Shown: piece by piece, positions 1-12,784 of the stretch
Layout: each line of letters begins with the position of its first letter
How positions within the stretch are numbered: position 1 is the stretch's first letter
Assembly: GCA_002633025.1 (NCBI GenBank)
Contig: NMRB01000672.1
Coordinates: 240,114-304,113, forward strand
Direction of reading: 5' to 3'
From: Notospermus geniculatus
Taxonomy: Eukaryota > Nemertea > Pilidiophora > Heteronemertea > Lineidae
DNA length: 64,000 nt
Notes under the pieces: generated by a model
Database searches by the model: none
What the model was told of the DNA's origin: nothing
The model's input: only the letters and a program-made list of their open reading frames with translations
Program-made: the position numbers and the translations under genes

Positions 1-3000
1 ACTGTTTGTTTTAGCGACAGCAGCGATGTTGTGTGATTGTAATCCATAAAGCAAATATGGAAACCCTTTATACCAGATTAAAATCTGCTTCCTTTTTCTG
101 TATTTCATTATAGAAACACAGCAGCTGAAAGCCACAAATCTGCAATGAACATCCCTGCAGTCACCAGAACTGCCAAGTTACTTCCACAATCTCAACACGA
201 CAGAATCTGTTAACACGAAGCGATAACCTTGAGATAATTGAATTAGCCTGTCAGCCATTTAAAATTACTTAATGTAGCGAAGGTAAATTGGTATGTAAAA
301 AGGCTGCCTTCAAATTACCAAAATGAACAAGATTCGAGCAGCATTTCAATTACAGTACATTTTACCGAGCTACAAATTGAAAGGTTTTTTTTACATAAAT
401 AGCAATAAGGCATTGGTGTCTTGTGATCATTAAAGCGAATGGCTCGCGGGGTTTGTTTACATTTTTGGTGGTACCTTCCATAGAGAGTGAATCTAGCCTC
501 CAGGCAAAGCCGTGCTCCAGCCATATGCAACATCTGTGCAAATATGCGAATGTAAACACTGGGGACGAGGTTCCATTAAAAATTTGTTAAAATGGGTTAA
601 TGACGTTTTCAAATTCAGTACGTCAAGATGTACATTTTGTACCATTCCCATTGATTTTGAAGCGGCAGATTTTGCACAATGCGCCTCCAAAGTTTGGCTG
701 TCTAATGCATTTCCCATTAAACTAAAATCCTTCTTTTGCCTTTTTCTCAAAATGGTGCTTGATATCGATGACCAACTGTCATGGCGCCACAACAAACTCC
801 GCGAGCCATTCGCTTTAATACACGTGACAGTAATGTCTTCAATTACAAAGAACAAACCATTTTTGCTTTCAGGCTGATTTTTGAAATTAATGCCTTTCCA
901 ATATAGAAGCGTTTGCAAGCTTTGTGGCTTATGGTAAGTGCAGCATTTGGAACATTTACTAGTTGCCATGGCCACAGATCTGGACTTTGCAATTTGGAAG
1001 AACAGTGGTTATGATTGAGACTTTATTATTGGTCTGAGAGGAAAATTTTTGCAATGATGTTGACTGTATTGCTGTGTGTACACCATCCTGATATGCACCA
1101 ACTGTTCATGCAGACGCAGGAGAAATTGCTTTCGTGCAGCAATGCTGTTACGCAAATGGAAGACTTCTTTTTGCTGTGAGACAAATTGTTCTGCATCATT
1201 TTTATACACACGCTAATAGGCCTAACTATCGCACACCTGCAACACAAACTCATTTGTGCCAGCACCCCAACACCTAATATGGACTAGCAACCATTTGCAG
1301 ACGAATAGAGAAAGAGAATTAGAATCTGTGACAAGAGACAACAGGTTGGCATCGATCAACCTCATCATAGATTCAGCTTTGCAAATATTGCAAGTGGCAT
1401 GATTTATTTTTTAAAATTTTTGATGGTGGGGACATCTGCTTAGGCATGAACTCCAAACATGCTACCACCTTCCAGTGAGGGGCGTCACTTGCAATTGCCA
1501 GATTCTCCTCCTCATGGGCCCAGGCAGAGGATGTTAGGGTCAACTCAGACGTCGAGCAGAGATTTTACTATTGAAATGCAGATTTTATGACAAGAAAACA
1601 AATTATTCAGTTCTAAGAGTGAGTAACAACCTGGCCCTTTGATGAAGGGTTAGTCACACAATAACAGTGCGTTGAATTTCTAAGTGATGAAAAGGATGGG
1701 AAGGCCATTTCTGACAGCTAAGATTTCGACATGGTATGAGTCTAGTCTAGGTGTTACCGCTGGCTATGTATGACACCAGTCCTATCCTGTTGGCTCCCGA
1801 TTCTGCCACTGAGCCATACCTCATGGTGGCACTTTAAGGAGAAGCAATGAGCAAAATGTAAACCCAGATTCTACACTATCAACATTGATATAGAAGCAGC
1901 AAAACGTTCTGTAGCTTCAACTCACCCTCCTTCTTGAGTCCATTCAGAATTATCTGCAGTCAAAACATGGCATCTTCACGCAACACAATGGTAAGATTAA
2001 CCAGTGATTTATGTAGACAATGTATTGCTATAGCACACCTGGTCAAAGTGCAGGTAACTCATTAGGCAGAATTCTCAGGCAGGTGATAATCAATAAAGTC
2101 ACAATGCTGCTGAAGGAGACAGGATTTTGAAATGACCAGGGAGACAAAGATGGGTAAAAATGACTTTCACAAGAGCATCCAAGAAGAGGAAGCCTAATAA
2201 TCTGCATGGAATGCGTATCAGATGACAATCGTATGATCAGAGAAGGTCATCGTCGGAGGTTCTGGTCACCCATCCAAGTTCTGATCTGCCCCCCCCCCCC
2301 CACTAGTGCCTAACTTCTGGCTGCTGGGAGAGGCCAACACGCCAAACCCCAGGCCATAAAGGAAATCCTCCAAGGCCAGAAGTTTAGGGCCTTCAGTTTT
2401 GTTAAAGCTACCCAAAGAATATTTGAATCATCACAAAACACTGTCGTAGGCCTAACCGGGCTGATGCAAAAACTCACTCCACACATCTCATGCTAAAGAC
2501 AGAAGACAAGAACCAGCAGATGGATGTCATATTGTGTATCAGCAATGCACCAAACCGGTAAAGCCGGCTTTCCTATAGTCTGTCCCCTGAAGGTATATCG
2601 ATCTGACAGAGGAGATTACTCTTCCCTATAATGACACCTGTTCCATCAGTCTTGACCTTGACCTGTCACAAGAATGACACAAGACAAAACAAGCATTACC
2701 TTAGTCCTACTTAGCCTGTCATTTGGAATCCATGGTGATCCTCTCCAATGCAAAACATTCGACAAAACTCGGGGCAGAAACCGGTACACCGACAATCAGA
2801 CCGGAGAAAAGACTGACGCCTCAGGCACACCCAGATCAATCTTAATTTATTGTACCATCAATCCACCAACTCATTATGAAAGTTTACCTTCAGCAAGAGA
2901 TTCTTACCAATAAATCAAGATCTAAGAACCTGCTCATTAACCATTACACAGAACATGCTTGACTACAACACTGATGTTGCTAGTGTATAATTGGAAGGAA

Positions 3001-4314
3001 CTTGACGTGCAGAACCGCTTTATTGCTTCAATTCCACCAGCCCCAGCACGCTCAAGTCCCATTATAGTCTTCTCCACCAGAGCATTCAATACTCTTCCAT
3101 CAGGGACCAAGCTAAACCAATATTTATCATCTTGGTTTGTTTTCACAATGACTTCATTAGGTGATAGCATTGATAGATTGGTACTTGAAAGATAGGTAAG
3201 CATTGCTACAGCAACGTGGACTAAATGAGGTTAAAAGGCACGTTCGTTTGCTCCCTGCATCAGTGAGTGTGTGCATTGTAACTGACCAATGGTTGGACTC
3301 GATGCAGTCCAGAAGAGAATACTTTGTAGGCAATGATGACCTTGACAGCTATATTTCAAATCTTTCCTGCATGAGCAAATATCTTCAGCATCAATGCCAG
3401 TGCCACACTTAATGTGCAAGCACTGCAAAGAGGTGTTTATCACGGGATGCAGACTATCGTGCTAATGTCAGTGGCATCCTTCTTTAGCTCAACGCTCTCT
3501 TTTACCACAGCAAGAACTATACAGCAGAAAATTCCTTCTGCATAACCGCTCATTTTGCCAATCAGAAAGTGATCAACCTAATGGTGAATTAATGCAAATA
3601 GCCATAACTGGAACAATGTAGAATGCCGAGGAGAGCAAACAAATATCGGAGCAGCAAGAAATCCAGCGTGATGACAAGCGCAAACGTTGGTCATTGGCTT
3701 GGTTTAGTTAGCTCAGCGACCAGATAGATTTAGTCAGGGAGAAGAGGTATATTGGCACACATTGTGAGAGAATCGCTTGAGATTGGTTTTGCAAAGGTGG
3801 TGGTTGTTGTAGCAACTATGCAGATATGCAATGCTTTGCTAGTTGTATACCGGTACCTATGAAGACTGTCCCTTTCTCTGCATCATCAGTCATGCACTTC
3901 TGAGTCTGTTTACTGGAACCATGAGCTAGGATAGCAGTTTTCACCAAGCACACCAAACCAATGAAGCTAACGACAAACATCAACAGAAGAGTTGAGACTT
4001 AAGGAAGCGAAAAATAACTCAGAGCCAAATTAACTGCCAGGAAAGGCACAATATCAGCAAGATAAACCCATAGCATTAGACAATGATTACAAGACCTGAG
4101 ATGGGATGGTGATCAGATGAATTACTCTCATTGTAGATAGGATATGAGACAACTCCTTATCATCGAGGGCTTTTAACTTGTATCATTTAGATTGAGATTG
4201 CTTTGTCTGAGACACTTCCTCCAGAGTGGAAAGCAACAAGGGATTGACTTGATTGAATGGAGGACTTCAAATGACCAGGTGGTTTAATGGATATGGGATT
4301 GGAATGGGGAACAT
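1..4314. other. No gene recognised
   Basis: No convincing exon or conserved protein is visible on either strand. Short open frames here lack splice context and protein-like composition. Apart from the inverted-repeat pair at about 375-860 and a C homopolymer near 2289, I see nothing distinctive. It may be distal intron, 3' untranslated or intergenic DNA of the large minus-strand gene. Confidence 0.5.
375..860. repeat. Inverted-repeat element (MITE-like)
   Basis: Positions 429-449 and 799-819 are a perfect 21-bp inverted pair. Weaker similarity extends outward on both sides (for example AAGGCATTGGTGTC on the left against AAGACATTACTGTC on the reverse of the right), giving arms of about 50 bp around a centre of about 350 bp. 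No open frame in the centre looks like a transposase, so a non-autonomous fold-back element is the simplest reading. Its outer limits are approximate. Confidence 0.55.
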
Positions 4315-4835
4315 TTCGAACTTCATCATTCTCTCTTCTACCAACAAATCTTGTCATCTAGGCTGAGGTACCTTGACTCACCTTGCCCTGACAAGCGTTC
4401 CAATCACTCCTACCCTCATTTGTGGAGAGAGGGTAGACCTAGTTGAAGGGTGGAGCAACCGTACTCCTTTTGTCAAGATGTACCCCCCCTGATTTCACTA
4501 ATGCAGTTCTTTCTTCCACCACCACTTTCATGACATAGTTTGCCTTGGGGCAATTCAAACTTCATAATTCTTTCAATCTTCTACCAAATACAGTTGGATA
4601 GAGTGAAGTATCTTTTGACCTGTTGGTTGACATCCTTACTGACTTTGTAAGTCCAGCTCTATCTTCCACCTACACTTTCATACATGACAGTTTCCAACTT
4701 CATCATTCTGTCTTCTAACATAGAGTAGTATTGGGTGAAGTACCACCTGACCTGTTGGTTGAGATCCTTCCTGACTTTGCAAATCCAGCCCAATCTTCCA
4801 CCCACACTTTCATACATATGACAAAGTTTGCCATG
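4315..4835. repeat. Degenerate tandem repeat, about 3 copies
   Basis: The phrases ACTTCATCATTCT, CTTCTACC, GACCTGTTGGTTGA and TTCCACCNACACTTTCAT recur in the same order in two clear units (about 4556-4688 and 4690-4830) and a more decayed unit from 4315. The unit is roughly 130-160 bp. No coding function is apparent. Confidence 0.55.
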
Positions 4836-7240
4836 AGCTTGTCCTTAGGATGCGTGGGATTTCAACAGATGGTGAGATTACAGCCGATGATCGATGGTTT
4901 GGCCTGGTTTTACAGAAGGATCAATTACACTGAGGGGGCGAAGTGCCCTGGATGGAGAGGGTCGAGTCAAGGTAACCAGTGATCGATCAATTAAAGGAAG
5001 TTGCAGGAGGATGCTGATGAGTGGAAGGTTTCAGATGACTTCTTGAAATCTTCTCCACCAATGAGGAACCCGCATAAATTTTTCTCACGATGGCAGCACT
5101 ACGAGCGGTTGTACTGAAGGCATACATATACGTATGTGACCCATCACCACAAAACAAGTACTAAATCACTCTGAAGTTGGCAGGTTGAGACCAACGTTTT
5201 GTCAATTTCAGTAGGCCTGGGCGTATTGTCTGTCTTTTGTAAAATCTGAGTGATTCCCTTTATCTCCTGGAGTTATTTTGGTTCATCCTGGTTCACATCT
5301 TGTGCGACTTAATACCTGATTTGATGTGATGGTTACAAATAAAACATGACAAAATTTCGCCTCACGATGTCCTTGATGCAGTACATCATGGATGAGACAT
5401 CGAAAAAGATACAACCGCTCAAAGTGCCCCCCAGTAGCCATAGTTCTGCAGGTTCCTTATTGGCAAAAACATCAAGATGTCAAGCCCCAACAGTAAGATT
5501 TAATCCACGTCATTGTTTGATGATAGGCATGCGATTGAATAACAGGTCAAGAAGCAATTACTGGAAAAGCTGTGATAGCTGATGTTTCAGGAAATGAGAA
5601 GCTATGATGAGAGCCGCTTTCTTCATCAACAGGTTATGATTACTACTGGGAACTCAGCGACTGATCACAGATGGTGTCAGTCGAAGGCAACCAAGCGGTC
5701 TATGTACTTATATACAGAAAGCAATCAATTTAGGAAGTGATGGACGCGGAGGGATTGGATGAGATGTAAGATGAAAGAAGCTTTCTGATTGGTTAGTTGT
5801 TATTGAAACCTGTCTACTTGCAAGATGTATCTGCAAGTCCTAAAGAAGCTTATGAGTGGATCACTGGCACACTGAGCATGATTCTAGCCTTTCTGGATAC
5901 AATAAGCAGACGCAGATCGTGTTTTTACGGAACGTATCCATGTGCTGGTGATTGATGCTTTAGACGATGCGACCCCAACTGAGCAAGACTGAATCATACC
6001 CTGATTTGACCCTTCAGAACGAAAAATGTAAATGGGGATGACATCATGCAAAAATGAAAAGTGAAATCGACAGAGATGTAAAAAGGAAACACGATGAAAA
6101 ACAAAATCAAAATACCTTAACAGGGAACGGACGTAGGCATTGTCTTCATAGTAAGTCATCTTGATGCAGTTTGAAAAAGCTTGAGTGCACGAATCGAACA
6201 CATGGAAATATCACTCACATGACATGTGAGTAAATATAATGAATAAGGCAACACTGGTATGGTGTAATCCATTCACAATTCAATATTGATTGATAAGGGC
6301 TAAGTTTGAACTTAGCAACCAGGAATGATGAATTTCTGAAGTGTTCAGATGAACTTGACATTTCCCTGGCTATTTCATCTGATGGTTAAACAATGGCAGA
6401 GATGGAAAAATGATATGGCCTTAGCATAGATAACAACTTGCCTAGGGGGCTTTGTTAAGACATCAATAATAAACCGCACCTTTTGTACATTGTGTCATAT
6501 ATCGAGTGATTTTTGTACCTATTTTTGTACCATGCTGGATGCTGAAGTCGCATACAATATGATTATATCAAATTGCAGTCGCAGGGTCACAGAGGTCTGA
6601 CATTGTCGGGGATCCAGTTTCTCCTGTCAGGAATGGTCCGCATTGCTGACCACACCGCAGGCTCTTGATATCTTCGAATTGAAGTCCCGACAGTGACGCT
6701 TTTGATATGATAATGTTGGTGGAGCTAAATCCCAGGGGCAAAGCCAGGTCTCTGTGACCTTACAACTGTGATTTTGCTGTATCACACAGGTATGTTGAAG
6801 AAACAGGATGATACTTGAGACCAAGCACAGACTACGAACTTGCGATATTTTTCTGGTCTATCGGTAAATTTTCTAAGCACATCCATTAAGGACAAGGAAA
6901 TGACAAACAAAAGCAATTGAGTGAGCGAGCAATCATCCTCGACTCAAATGCTCCAGACGAGCGCCAACTCTGATGAACGCACATTCCAAGAGAATGTTTT
7001 TTTTCTTCCAAAGCTAATGTTGAGCATGAAAGATATCAATTACCCACATCAACGAAGGAATAAGCAAACATTGATGGAAGGAAATCGTCACAGCAGGATC
7101 CATTAACAATCTCCATCTTGGGGCATAATGGGTTACCATAGTGACAACACAATATTATCTTGGTGACTCTTAGTCAGTGTTGACCACAACTGGACCAATC
7201 GGGTGATGAATTGGATAATTTAGCGGGCATAGTTGACACG
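4836..7240. other. No firm gene; one weak terminal-exon candidate
   Basis: Apart from the possible terminal exon at 5884-5944, I see no splice-bounded frame, RNA gene or repeat structure that I can support in this stretch. Confidence 0.4.
5884..5944 (-). CDS. Possible terminal exon of the SVRT gene (weak)
   Basis: On the minus strand an AG acceptor (..ATCACCAG) is followed by a frame that needs two bases from the previous exon, as the upstream phase-2 exons would supply. It reads (S)TWIRSVKTRSASAYCIQKG and then a TAG stop. The short peptide contains SVKT, which echoes the repeated SVRT/SVKT motif of the large minus-strand gene. Against it: the pyrimidine tract is poor, no AATAAA lies just downstream, and it is about 5.5 kb from the previous candidate exon. 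Chance is a real possibility. Confidence 0.2.
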
Positions 7241-7415
7241 GAAGCTATATTGTGATCAGCAAGTCTTCACTGAAGGAAGCTATATTGTGAGCAGCAAGTC
7301 TTCACTGAAGGAAGCTATATTGTGAGCAGCAAGTCTTCACTGAAGGAAGCTATATTGTGAGCAGCAAGTCTTCACTGAAGGAAGCTATATTGTGAGCAGC
7401 AAGTCTTCACTGAAG
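7241..7415. repeat. 35-bp minisatellite, 5 copies
   Basis: Five head-to-tail copies of a 35-bp unit beginning GAAGCTATATTGTGA and ending CTTCACTGAAG. The first copy differs by one base (TGATCAG against TGAGCAG) and the others are identical, implying recent expansion. Confidence 0.95.
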
Positions 7416-8159
7416 GAAGCCAAATATTGATGATTTGGCAAAGAATATGGTTGGGAACCAGTCAGTACTCATGACTCTATAGAGCTTGTGCAGTGGCTCA
7501 TTATGACGTCACTTTTGACCAGCGGCCCACCATGCTGACGTCAGCGACAAAGTGCGCCACGTGTAGATCGCGTCATGGTGGAAGACGCNTAAGGAATGGA
7601 AACAATACGTACATCAAAGGAAACAACAAAGAGATTATTAAATACACCACAATTTTTCCGTAGAAGGCAAATGAAAAGGATGATATTCTGTGGATCATCA
7701 GAAGATGAAGAGGAATACCCAAAAGGCAACATCTGAACGGTAAATGTCATGCTTATTCGTTCTTTAATCATACTGTGAACGGGAACCTGAAATGGCTACA
7801 AGTTCAGAAACTAAGTCATGTCAGCAAAGGTAAAGTTTGCTACAAAAAGAACTTCACCGCTGCTGATTTCCGGCTTCGAACAAAGCAGTGAGTTTCTTCG
7901 TTGGTAAGTTACAAAGTCGCTCTGAGGGAGGTAAACTTTGACTGAAGGGTAGAGGTGTTACAGGGGTCCTCTTTGTGAAATTAGAACTAGAGTATTTTGT
8001 TGAGGGACTTTGATGAGAGAGCTTTGAAGATATGTGTGTGAACTTTGAACACAGAAAGACGCTCATGAGACTAAGTCCATACAAAACCACAGAGATGGTA
8101 TATAACGGCTTGCGTGAAGTGTACATAAAGTTAAAGTTTCGATATATAGTCTGATATCA
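7416..8159. other. No gene recognised
   Basis: It contains a single N at 7589. A minus-strand frame near 7700-7735 follows a plausible acceptor (TTACCGTTCAG) but no good donor can be paired with it, so I do not call an exon. Confidence 0.4.
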
Positions 8160-8380
8160 ACAACGGTAGAGATATCATCCGACTTTTTTACACTTTAACC
8201 CTGGTCTATCCTGAAACCATTCAATGCTACAATCTGAGCATTTACAACCGGCATCCATTTATACACGTGAGTGGAGAGTGGTCAGTAAGGCAAAAGTCTC
8301 ACACCACAGTGGGATTCGAACCCGGGACCCTCTGAGTGACCGCTAGTCGGAGACCTGAACCACTCCACCACCATGGCTCC
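8160..8380 (-). mobile_element. tRNA-derived SINE
   Basis: Read on the minus strand from about 8380, the sequence has an A-box-like stretch (TGGAGTGGTTCAGG, 8354-8367) and a B box (GGGTTCGAATCCC, about 8310-8323), the internal RNA polymerase III promoter of tRNA-type SINEs. The T stem and acceptor stem do not pair properly, so it is not a working tRNA. The body downstream contains CACTCACGTGTATAAATGG, similar to the GTATAAATGG block I associate with deuterostome SINEs. The 3' limit is approximate. Confidence 0.6.
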
Positions 8381-8804
8381 TACTTCTCCACTCTTTCTCT
8401 ATCAGGTTCCAGTTTCTGGTCCAGCACCGTCCTTATCTGGATCAAGATCAGTCAGAACCTATTTCCTGACCAATAAATCTACCAGCAACTACATCACTTA
8501 TTGACTAAGTGCAAATAACCTGCAATGATAACCTATCTGCTTTGATTAATTATGTATCAACAGTCAATCTTACACATTGCATCGTCAGGCAAGACTAACA
8601 GACAAGTCATCGGGAGCAAAGAGATAAGATGAAGAATCATTTGAGGCAACAGGTGTCTATTCAAAGCAATAAATGCTTTTGTTTGGCTCAACCAATCGGC
8701 GGCCTTTAGGTGATCCCTAACACGAGTTTTCTTGTGCAAGTTGGTTCTCCCGTTAGGAACTCAGCAGTAGAAAACTATGCAGGCAATCAGCCGCCCCAAT
8801 TGAT

Positions 8805-8961
8805 CTGTTGGCACAACCTGCCATCATCTCTGTTGGCACAACCAAACATCATATCTGTTGGCACAACCAGCCATCATCTCTGTTGGCACAACCAACCATC
8901 ATCTCTGTTGGCACAACCAGCCATCATCTCTGTTGGCACAACCAACCATCATCTCTGTTGG
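8805..8961. repeat. 25-bp minisatellite, block 1
   Basis: Six copies plus a partial copy of a 25-bp unit, CTGTTGGCACAACCAGCCAT plus CATCT, with A/G changes at a few positions. The block is cut by an N at 8962. Because 25 is not a multiple of three, a translation through it cycles through three peptide phrases, which is not evidence of a protein. Confidence 0.95.
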
Positions 8962-9207
8962 NGCGTATTTGACGAACACTGCTATTCTTTTCGTGCGTAA
9001 ATTGAGATTTCAGTGCGTAAAATACGTCCATACGCACGCTATTGAAAGCCCTGCTACTGTGACGTTGTACAGAACGTCAACGTCACACTGCCGTGACGTT
9101 GTGGCTTCATGCTCGCACCGCACATTGCCACGGAGATGACGTCCTGAAGACAATGAAAAGGCCTGATTTGGTCCTTTCCGTGGAGAAGTGGCGACCCCCT
9201 CATTGAT

Positions 9208-9331
9208 CTGTTGGCACAACCAACATCATTTCTGTTGGCACAACCAGCCATCATCTCTGTTGGCACAACCAGCCATCATCTCTGTTGGCACAACCAGCCA
9301 TCATCTCTGTTGGCACAACCAGCCATCATCT
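9208..9331. repeat. 25-bp minisatellite, block 2
   Basis: Five copies of the same unit as at 8805-8961 (the first is 24 bp), ending with a partial copy that degenerates into CTGTTGGTCCC. The two blocks are separated by 246 bp of unrelated sequence, as if one array had been interrupted. Confidence 0.95.
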
Positions 9332-11161
9332 CTGTTGGTCCCACAAGCAAGCAAACAAGTAATCACCACAGAAAAGGAAAAACTACCAAAGACGTTAAAC
9401 TACAATTATGTGGCAGAATGCTCATCTCCCTAATTATCTCTGTAGGCGAGTAAAACTCCTCCCAAACTACCACAATTAGCTTAGAAACAGAACCAGAAGT
9501 GATTCAGCTTAAAAATTTGTGGGAATATTTTATATACACACGCCTTAAGACAGCAAGCAACACGATGGCAAAAAGCACCGCTGCGACGTTTTTGATCTTT
9601 CTGAGGTTTGATATTATGCCAAGGGCACTTCTCGCATTCTGAATATGATAGCAAACCGATTGTGCGATGATGGCTTTTTCCTTTGTCAGGTGTCGATATC
9701 TGGTGTGACTACAGCAACGCGATGACTAATGTCATATTTTCACAAATACCACCAGAGACTATTTCTGTGGCTTGACGAAAGAAAACCATCCAGAAATCTA
9801 GAACAGTGTGACGTAATCATAATCATATCATTACACAGGGTAGGAGACTGATGATCCACCGAGGGATCCAGGCATAGGGTTGATGCAACTATACTCCTCA
9901 CGCTAAATTCCAAACCCCAACCAGCAACCTAAGAGCCTGTTATACCCAACAACTATGCTTTGAGATGCTGAAGTTAAAGTGTGCATGACAACAAGAAGTG
10001 ACACATCAAATGCCCATCTGCCACCTAGTCAACTTTAATGGAACTATAACTAGGCTCCAGACAACGCTAGACATATTGACAGTCAACAACCTTTCTCCAC
10101 CTATTGTTGTATTGGCAAACTGACGGAGAACTTCAACAGGTGGTTGACCACTGTGAGGCCATCTAGGAAACCGATAGAGAACTGTACGTGTAACAAAGGC
10201 AAGGTTACCACTTAGTGGTAGGAAGCAGCTGTTTTCATTAGCATATGACCAAGATGCCCATTAATAGGAGGAGCCCCAATCTCTACAGCATTTGGAAGGG
10301 ACCAACCTTTTTTTCTTGGAGTGACCAATAATATGCTTACCCCAACTGCTTCAATGTTCTACTAGCTGCTATCTCTCACCAGTGACCAAAGCTTGTAAAG
10401 GGAAAATGAAATAGATCACCTCATTGTACGCACCCATCCAGCTGGTCCACATATTGATCATGAATACTACACGAGAACACGAGCAGCCCACAAATTGTCT
10501 TGATTGTCTAAGGTTTGTTGATCAACCATTGATACCATTGATCAAACATTGGAACCAAACATTGTGCGGAACATTGATGAAGCAATAAAGCTTGGCTAGC
10601 AACCCGTGTGCTCTAACCAGTGATGGTAGTAAAGCTCTGAAGGTGGTACCTGTCAAAGGTCAATACTTTGTTGTTTGGGTTGAGAAATGTTTGTCATATT
10701 CATCATCAGACTGTTTATCCTCTATCCATAGGTTGCTATTGCAGCTGTACATGGGATATTGATACAGCCAATGAACGACAGGATTCGGTACAGAATACAT
10801 TTGTATATCAATGTGTTCATACCCTATACGAAGAGGCTGAGGCACCAAATGTTCCAAAGTGGGAGATCAGACACTGAAGCAATGGATCAATTGATATGAG
10901 GACACAGAAACTGAGTTATGTTACCTTGTTGAACACAGCATGAAAAGAAGATGGCCAAAATGATGCACATACTATAACTTTGATGGTTGAGAAACTGATA
11001 ACAAAAAAGTATCAAAGTGAGACGACATACCTTTGCAAACGTAAGCTGCAAAGATCCTCCAACACACATGTTACACAAGAAGCTGCTGAGACCGAATGGG
11101 CTTCATGTGAGAGAGTAGGTACACTCACCCTGAGATGTAAATGTTCCTCTCAGAGGCTGTT
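9332..11161. other. No gene recognised
   Basis: AT-rich DNA with no supported exon. A good donor-like site on the minus strand (CAAAG followed by GTATGTCG, near 11031) has no acceptor giving a compatible phase, except for a 15-nt micro-exon that I do not call. Confidence 0.4.
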
Positions 11162-11305
11162 CCACTTGAGTTTTCTCATGCAAGTTGGCTCTCCATGGGC
11201 GATTTTTGCTTTTTGCTTCTGTTGACACCAATGACATGAACATTATCAGTTTCTATGGTTGATTTGCCCATAGAGAGTCAACTTGCAAAGAACACCCTCA
11301 AGTGG
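11162..11305. repeat. Fold-back element, about 144 bp
   Basis: The left end CCACTTGAG pairs with CTCAAGTGG at the right. Inside, CAAGTTGGCTCTCCATGGGC pairs with GCCCATAGAGAGTCAACTTG. A relative of the left arm occurs at 8724-8765 (TTTTCTTGTGCAAGTTGG) and another at 15670-15780, so this is a dispersed family. Confidence 0.75.
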
Positions 11306-11474
11306 GGCAGCACAAGCTTCACAATAATTTGAAGTGTCACCTGCCTTAATATCAGACAACTACTTGGAAAATGGACCCAGAGTAAAAAGTGTCAGAAAAA
11401 CATGGTGTAAGGAAACTACTGATGAAATACCCAGAGACAAAAAACTGATGGAAGACCTCAAATGTTCACCTCAC

Positions 11475-11498
11475 CTTTTGTAGTTATAAGCAATTCGC
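11475..11498 (-). CDS. SVRT gene, possible 24-nt micro-exon
   Basis: The minus-strand donor AAAAG|GTGAGG is strong. An AG acceptor 24 nt upstream, behind a C/T-rich stretch (CTTCTTCACCCCCTC), would give a phase 2 to phase 2 exon encoding (R)RIAYNYK(R). This is the phase required after the exon at 12514-12558. The exon is very short and the acceptor is separated from its pyrimidine tract, so this is tentative. It is the last candidate in the chain with fair splice signals. Confidence 0.3.
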
Positions 11499-12513
11499 CT
11501 CGTGGCCGTGTCAGCATATTTGAGGGGGTGAAGAAGGCCGTCATTCATGTCCCCCAACATTTTTGCACCCTGGCCTTTAAATCCAACCATAATCCAGAAA
11601 TTGTATTAACACAGAATCCACAATGTGTAACACGTGTCACGAAATAATAATCTGCCAACGGTATTGCTGTCCATCACACATCGCCTCACCAATTAATGCA
11701 CACCGAAGGCATTGAGCTTACAGTTCAATTAACCGGAGAACTGCTATCGCCAAGGAAGCAGTTGTAGTAACTGGATGGGTGTTGCCCACTGACCTTTGTT
11801 GCAGGGTGAGCTTAGGTGATTTAAGTATAAAAGTGTTCATTGCGATCATGTCTTTGAAGTATATGTATGTAAGAGATGGTTGTGATGAACAGAATCAGAC
11901 TGTGTTGCTGTTGGGGGTTGAGACCTTTTGAACCAAGAGGAATATGCCAAACTTCACAGTGTTACAGGAAACTGACGTGAAAGATGTAAAGGTCTGTGAG
12001 GTGTGACGTATAACCTGTGGTTCTCTTGACTTTCACTTGGCAAAAAGCTTTGAAAATTGGATATCACTGGATGATTCCAACTATCAGCCACATAGTTCTT
12101 TAAAAGTACACGAAAGCACTCGATTGTGAAAGAGGGACAAGAATCTTACATTGGCTTCACTTCTTCAATGAGAAGAACACATAAAGTCCTGAGATCATGC
12201 ATTGAGTAGGGGCCTAGTTAGCCATCCTGAGGTGTGCAGTTCCAAGCACTTGCTCCCTCCTTCACTGAGGGGTGGCGTAGGGAGCAAGTACTATCCCTCC
12301 TTCACCGAGGTGAGCAAGTACATTGTACTAAGAACCATGTTGATCAGAATGGTAGCTGGCATGCTGCATCGATGGAACAGGCTGGATTTTGTGGGGACAA
12401 TATGTTTCCTACATTTGGCTCATTCTGGTGCAGAATTCACCATGTTTGTAACCATTCCAATGGAATCAAGTTCCACCTCCAAGGCTGCAGAAGAAGAAAA
12501 CATGCTCGCTTAC
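11499..12513 (-). other. Probable intron
   Basis: Nothing beyond ordinary AT-rich sequence is seen. A plus-strand open frame at 12202-12606 has no splice context and overlaps the next exon in antisense. Confidence 0.35.
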
Positions 12514-12558
12514 CTGACCAGCTTTTGTCCAACCCTCTTCAATATCGGTGGTGAATAT
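12514..12558 (-). CDS. SVRT gene exon (phase 2-2), 45 nt
   Basis: The acceptor GTCTTTCTTGACAAG is pyrimidine-rich and the donor GGTCAG|GTAAGCG is close to consensus. In the phase delivered by the upstream exon it reads (R)YSPPILKRVGQKLV, a basic proline-containing peptide. Both junctions are phase 2, so inclusion or skipping would keep the frame. The peptide has no recognised domain. The exon is supported by two good splice sites plus phase agreement, not by homology. Confidence 0.5.
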
Positions 12559-12784
12559 CTTGTCAAGAAAGACATTAGTCTGAAATATGGGAACACTTTG
12601 GGCTAAAACAACATGGTCATACAAAACACTCATCAAAGGATGTACAATTTTTTGTGACATCCTGTCTTTAACCATTTATAGTGTGACTGACACAACAGTA
12701 TTCCATGCTGAGGCAGGTGGTGAGTTTGACATTCATGATGGAAACGAACATGCAAATTACCGATTTTTCTACTTTGCACACGAA

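Noticed and set aside
8303-8380. A tRNA gene on the minus strand
   Set aside because: A and B boxes are present but the T and acceptor stems do not pair, and SINE-like sequence follows; it is tRNA-derived, not a working tRNA.
8805-9331. CRISPR-like array
   Set aside because: The repeats are directly abutting with no unique spacers, and the genome is eukaryotic.
8805-9453. Proteins with repeated HNQPSSLLAQP phrases
   Set aside because: They are translations of a 25-bp minisatellite that cycles through all frames; no start, splice or conservation context.
11031-11045. A 15-nt micro-exon before GTATGTCG
   Set aside because: The donor is good but an exon of 15 nt rests on one arbitrary acceptor; the evidence is too thin.
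12202-12606. 134-codon plus-strand gene
   Set aside because: Antisense to a phase-consistent exon; no protein-like features.
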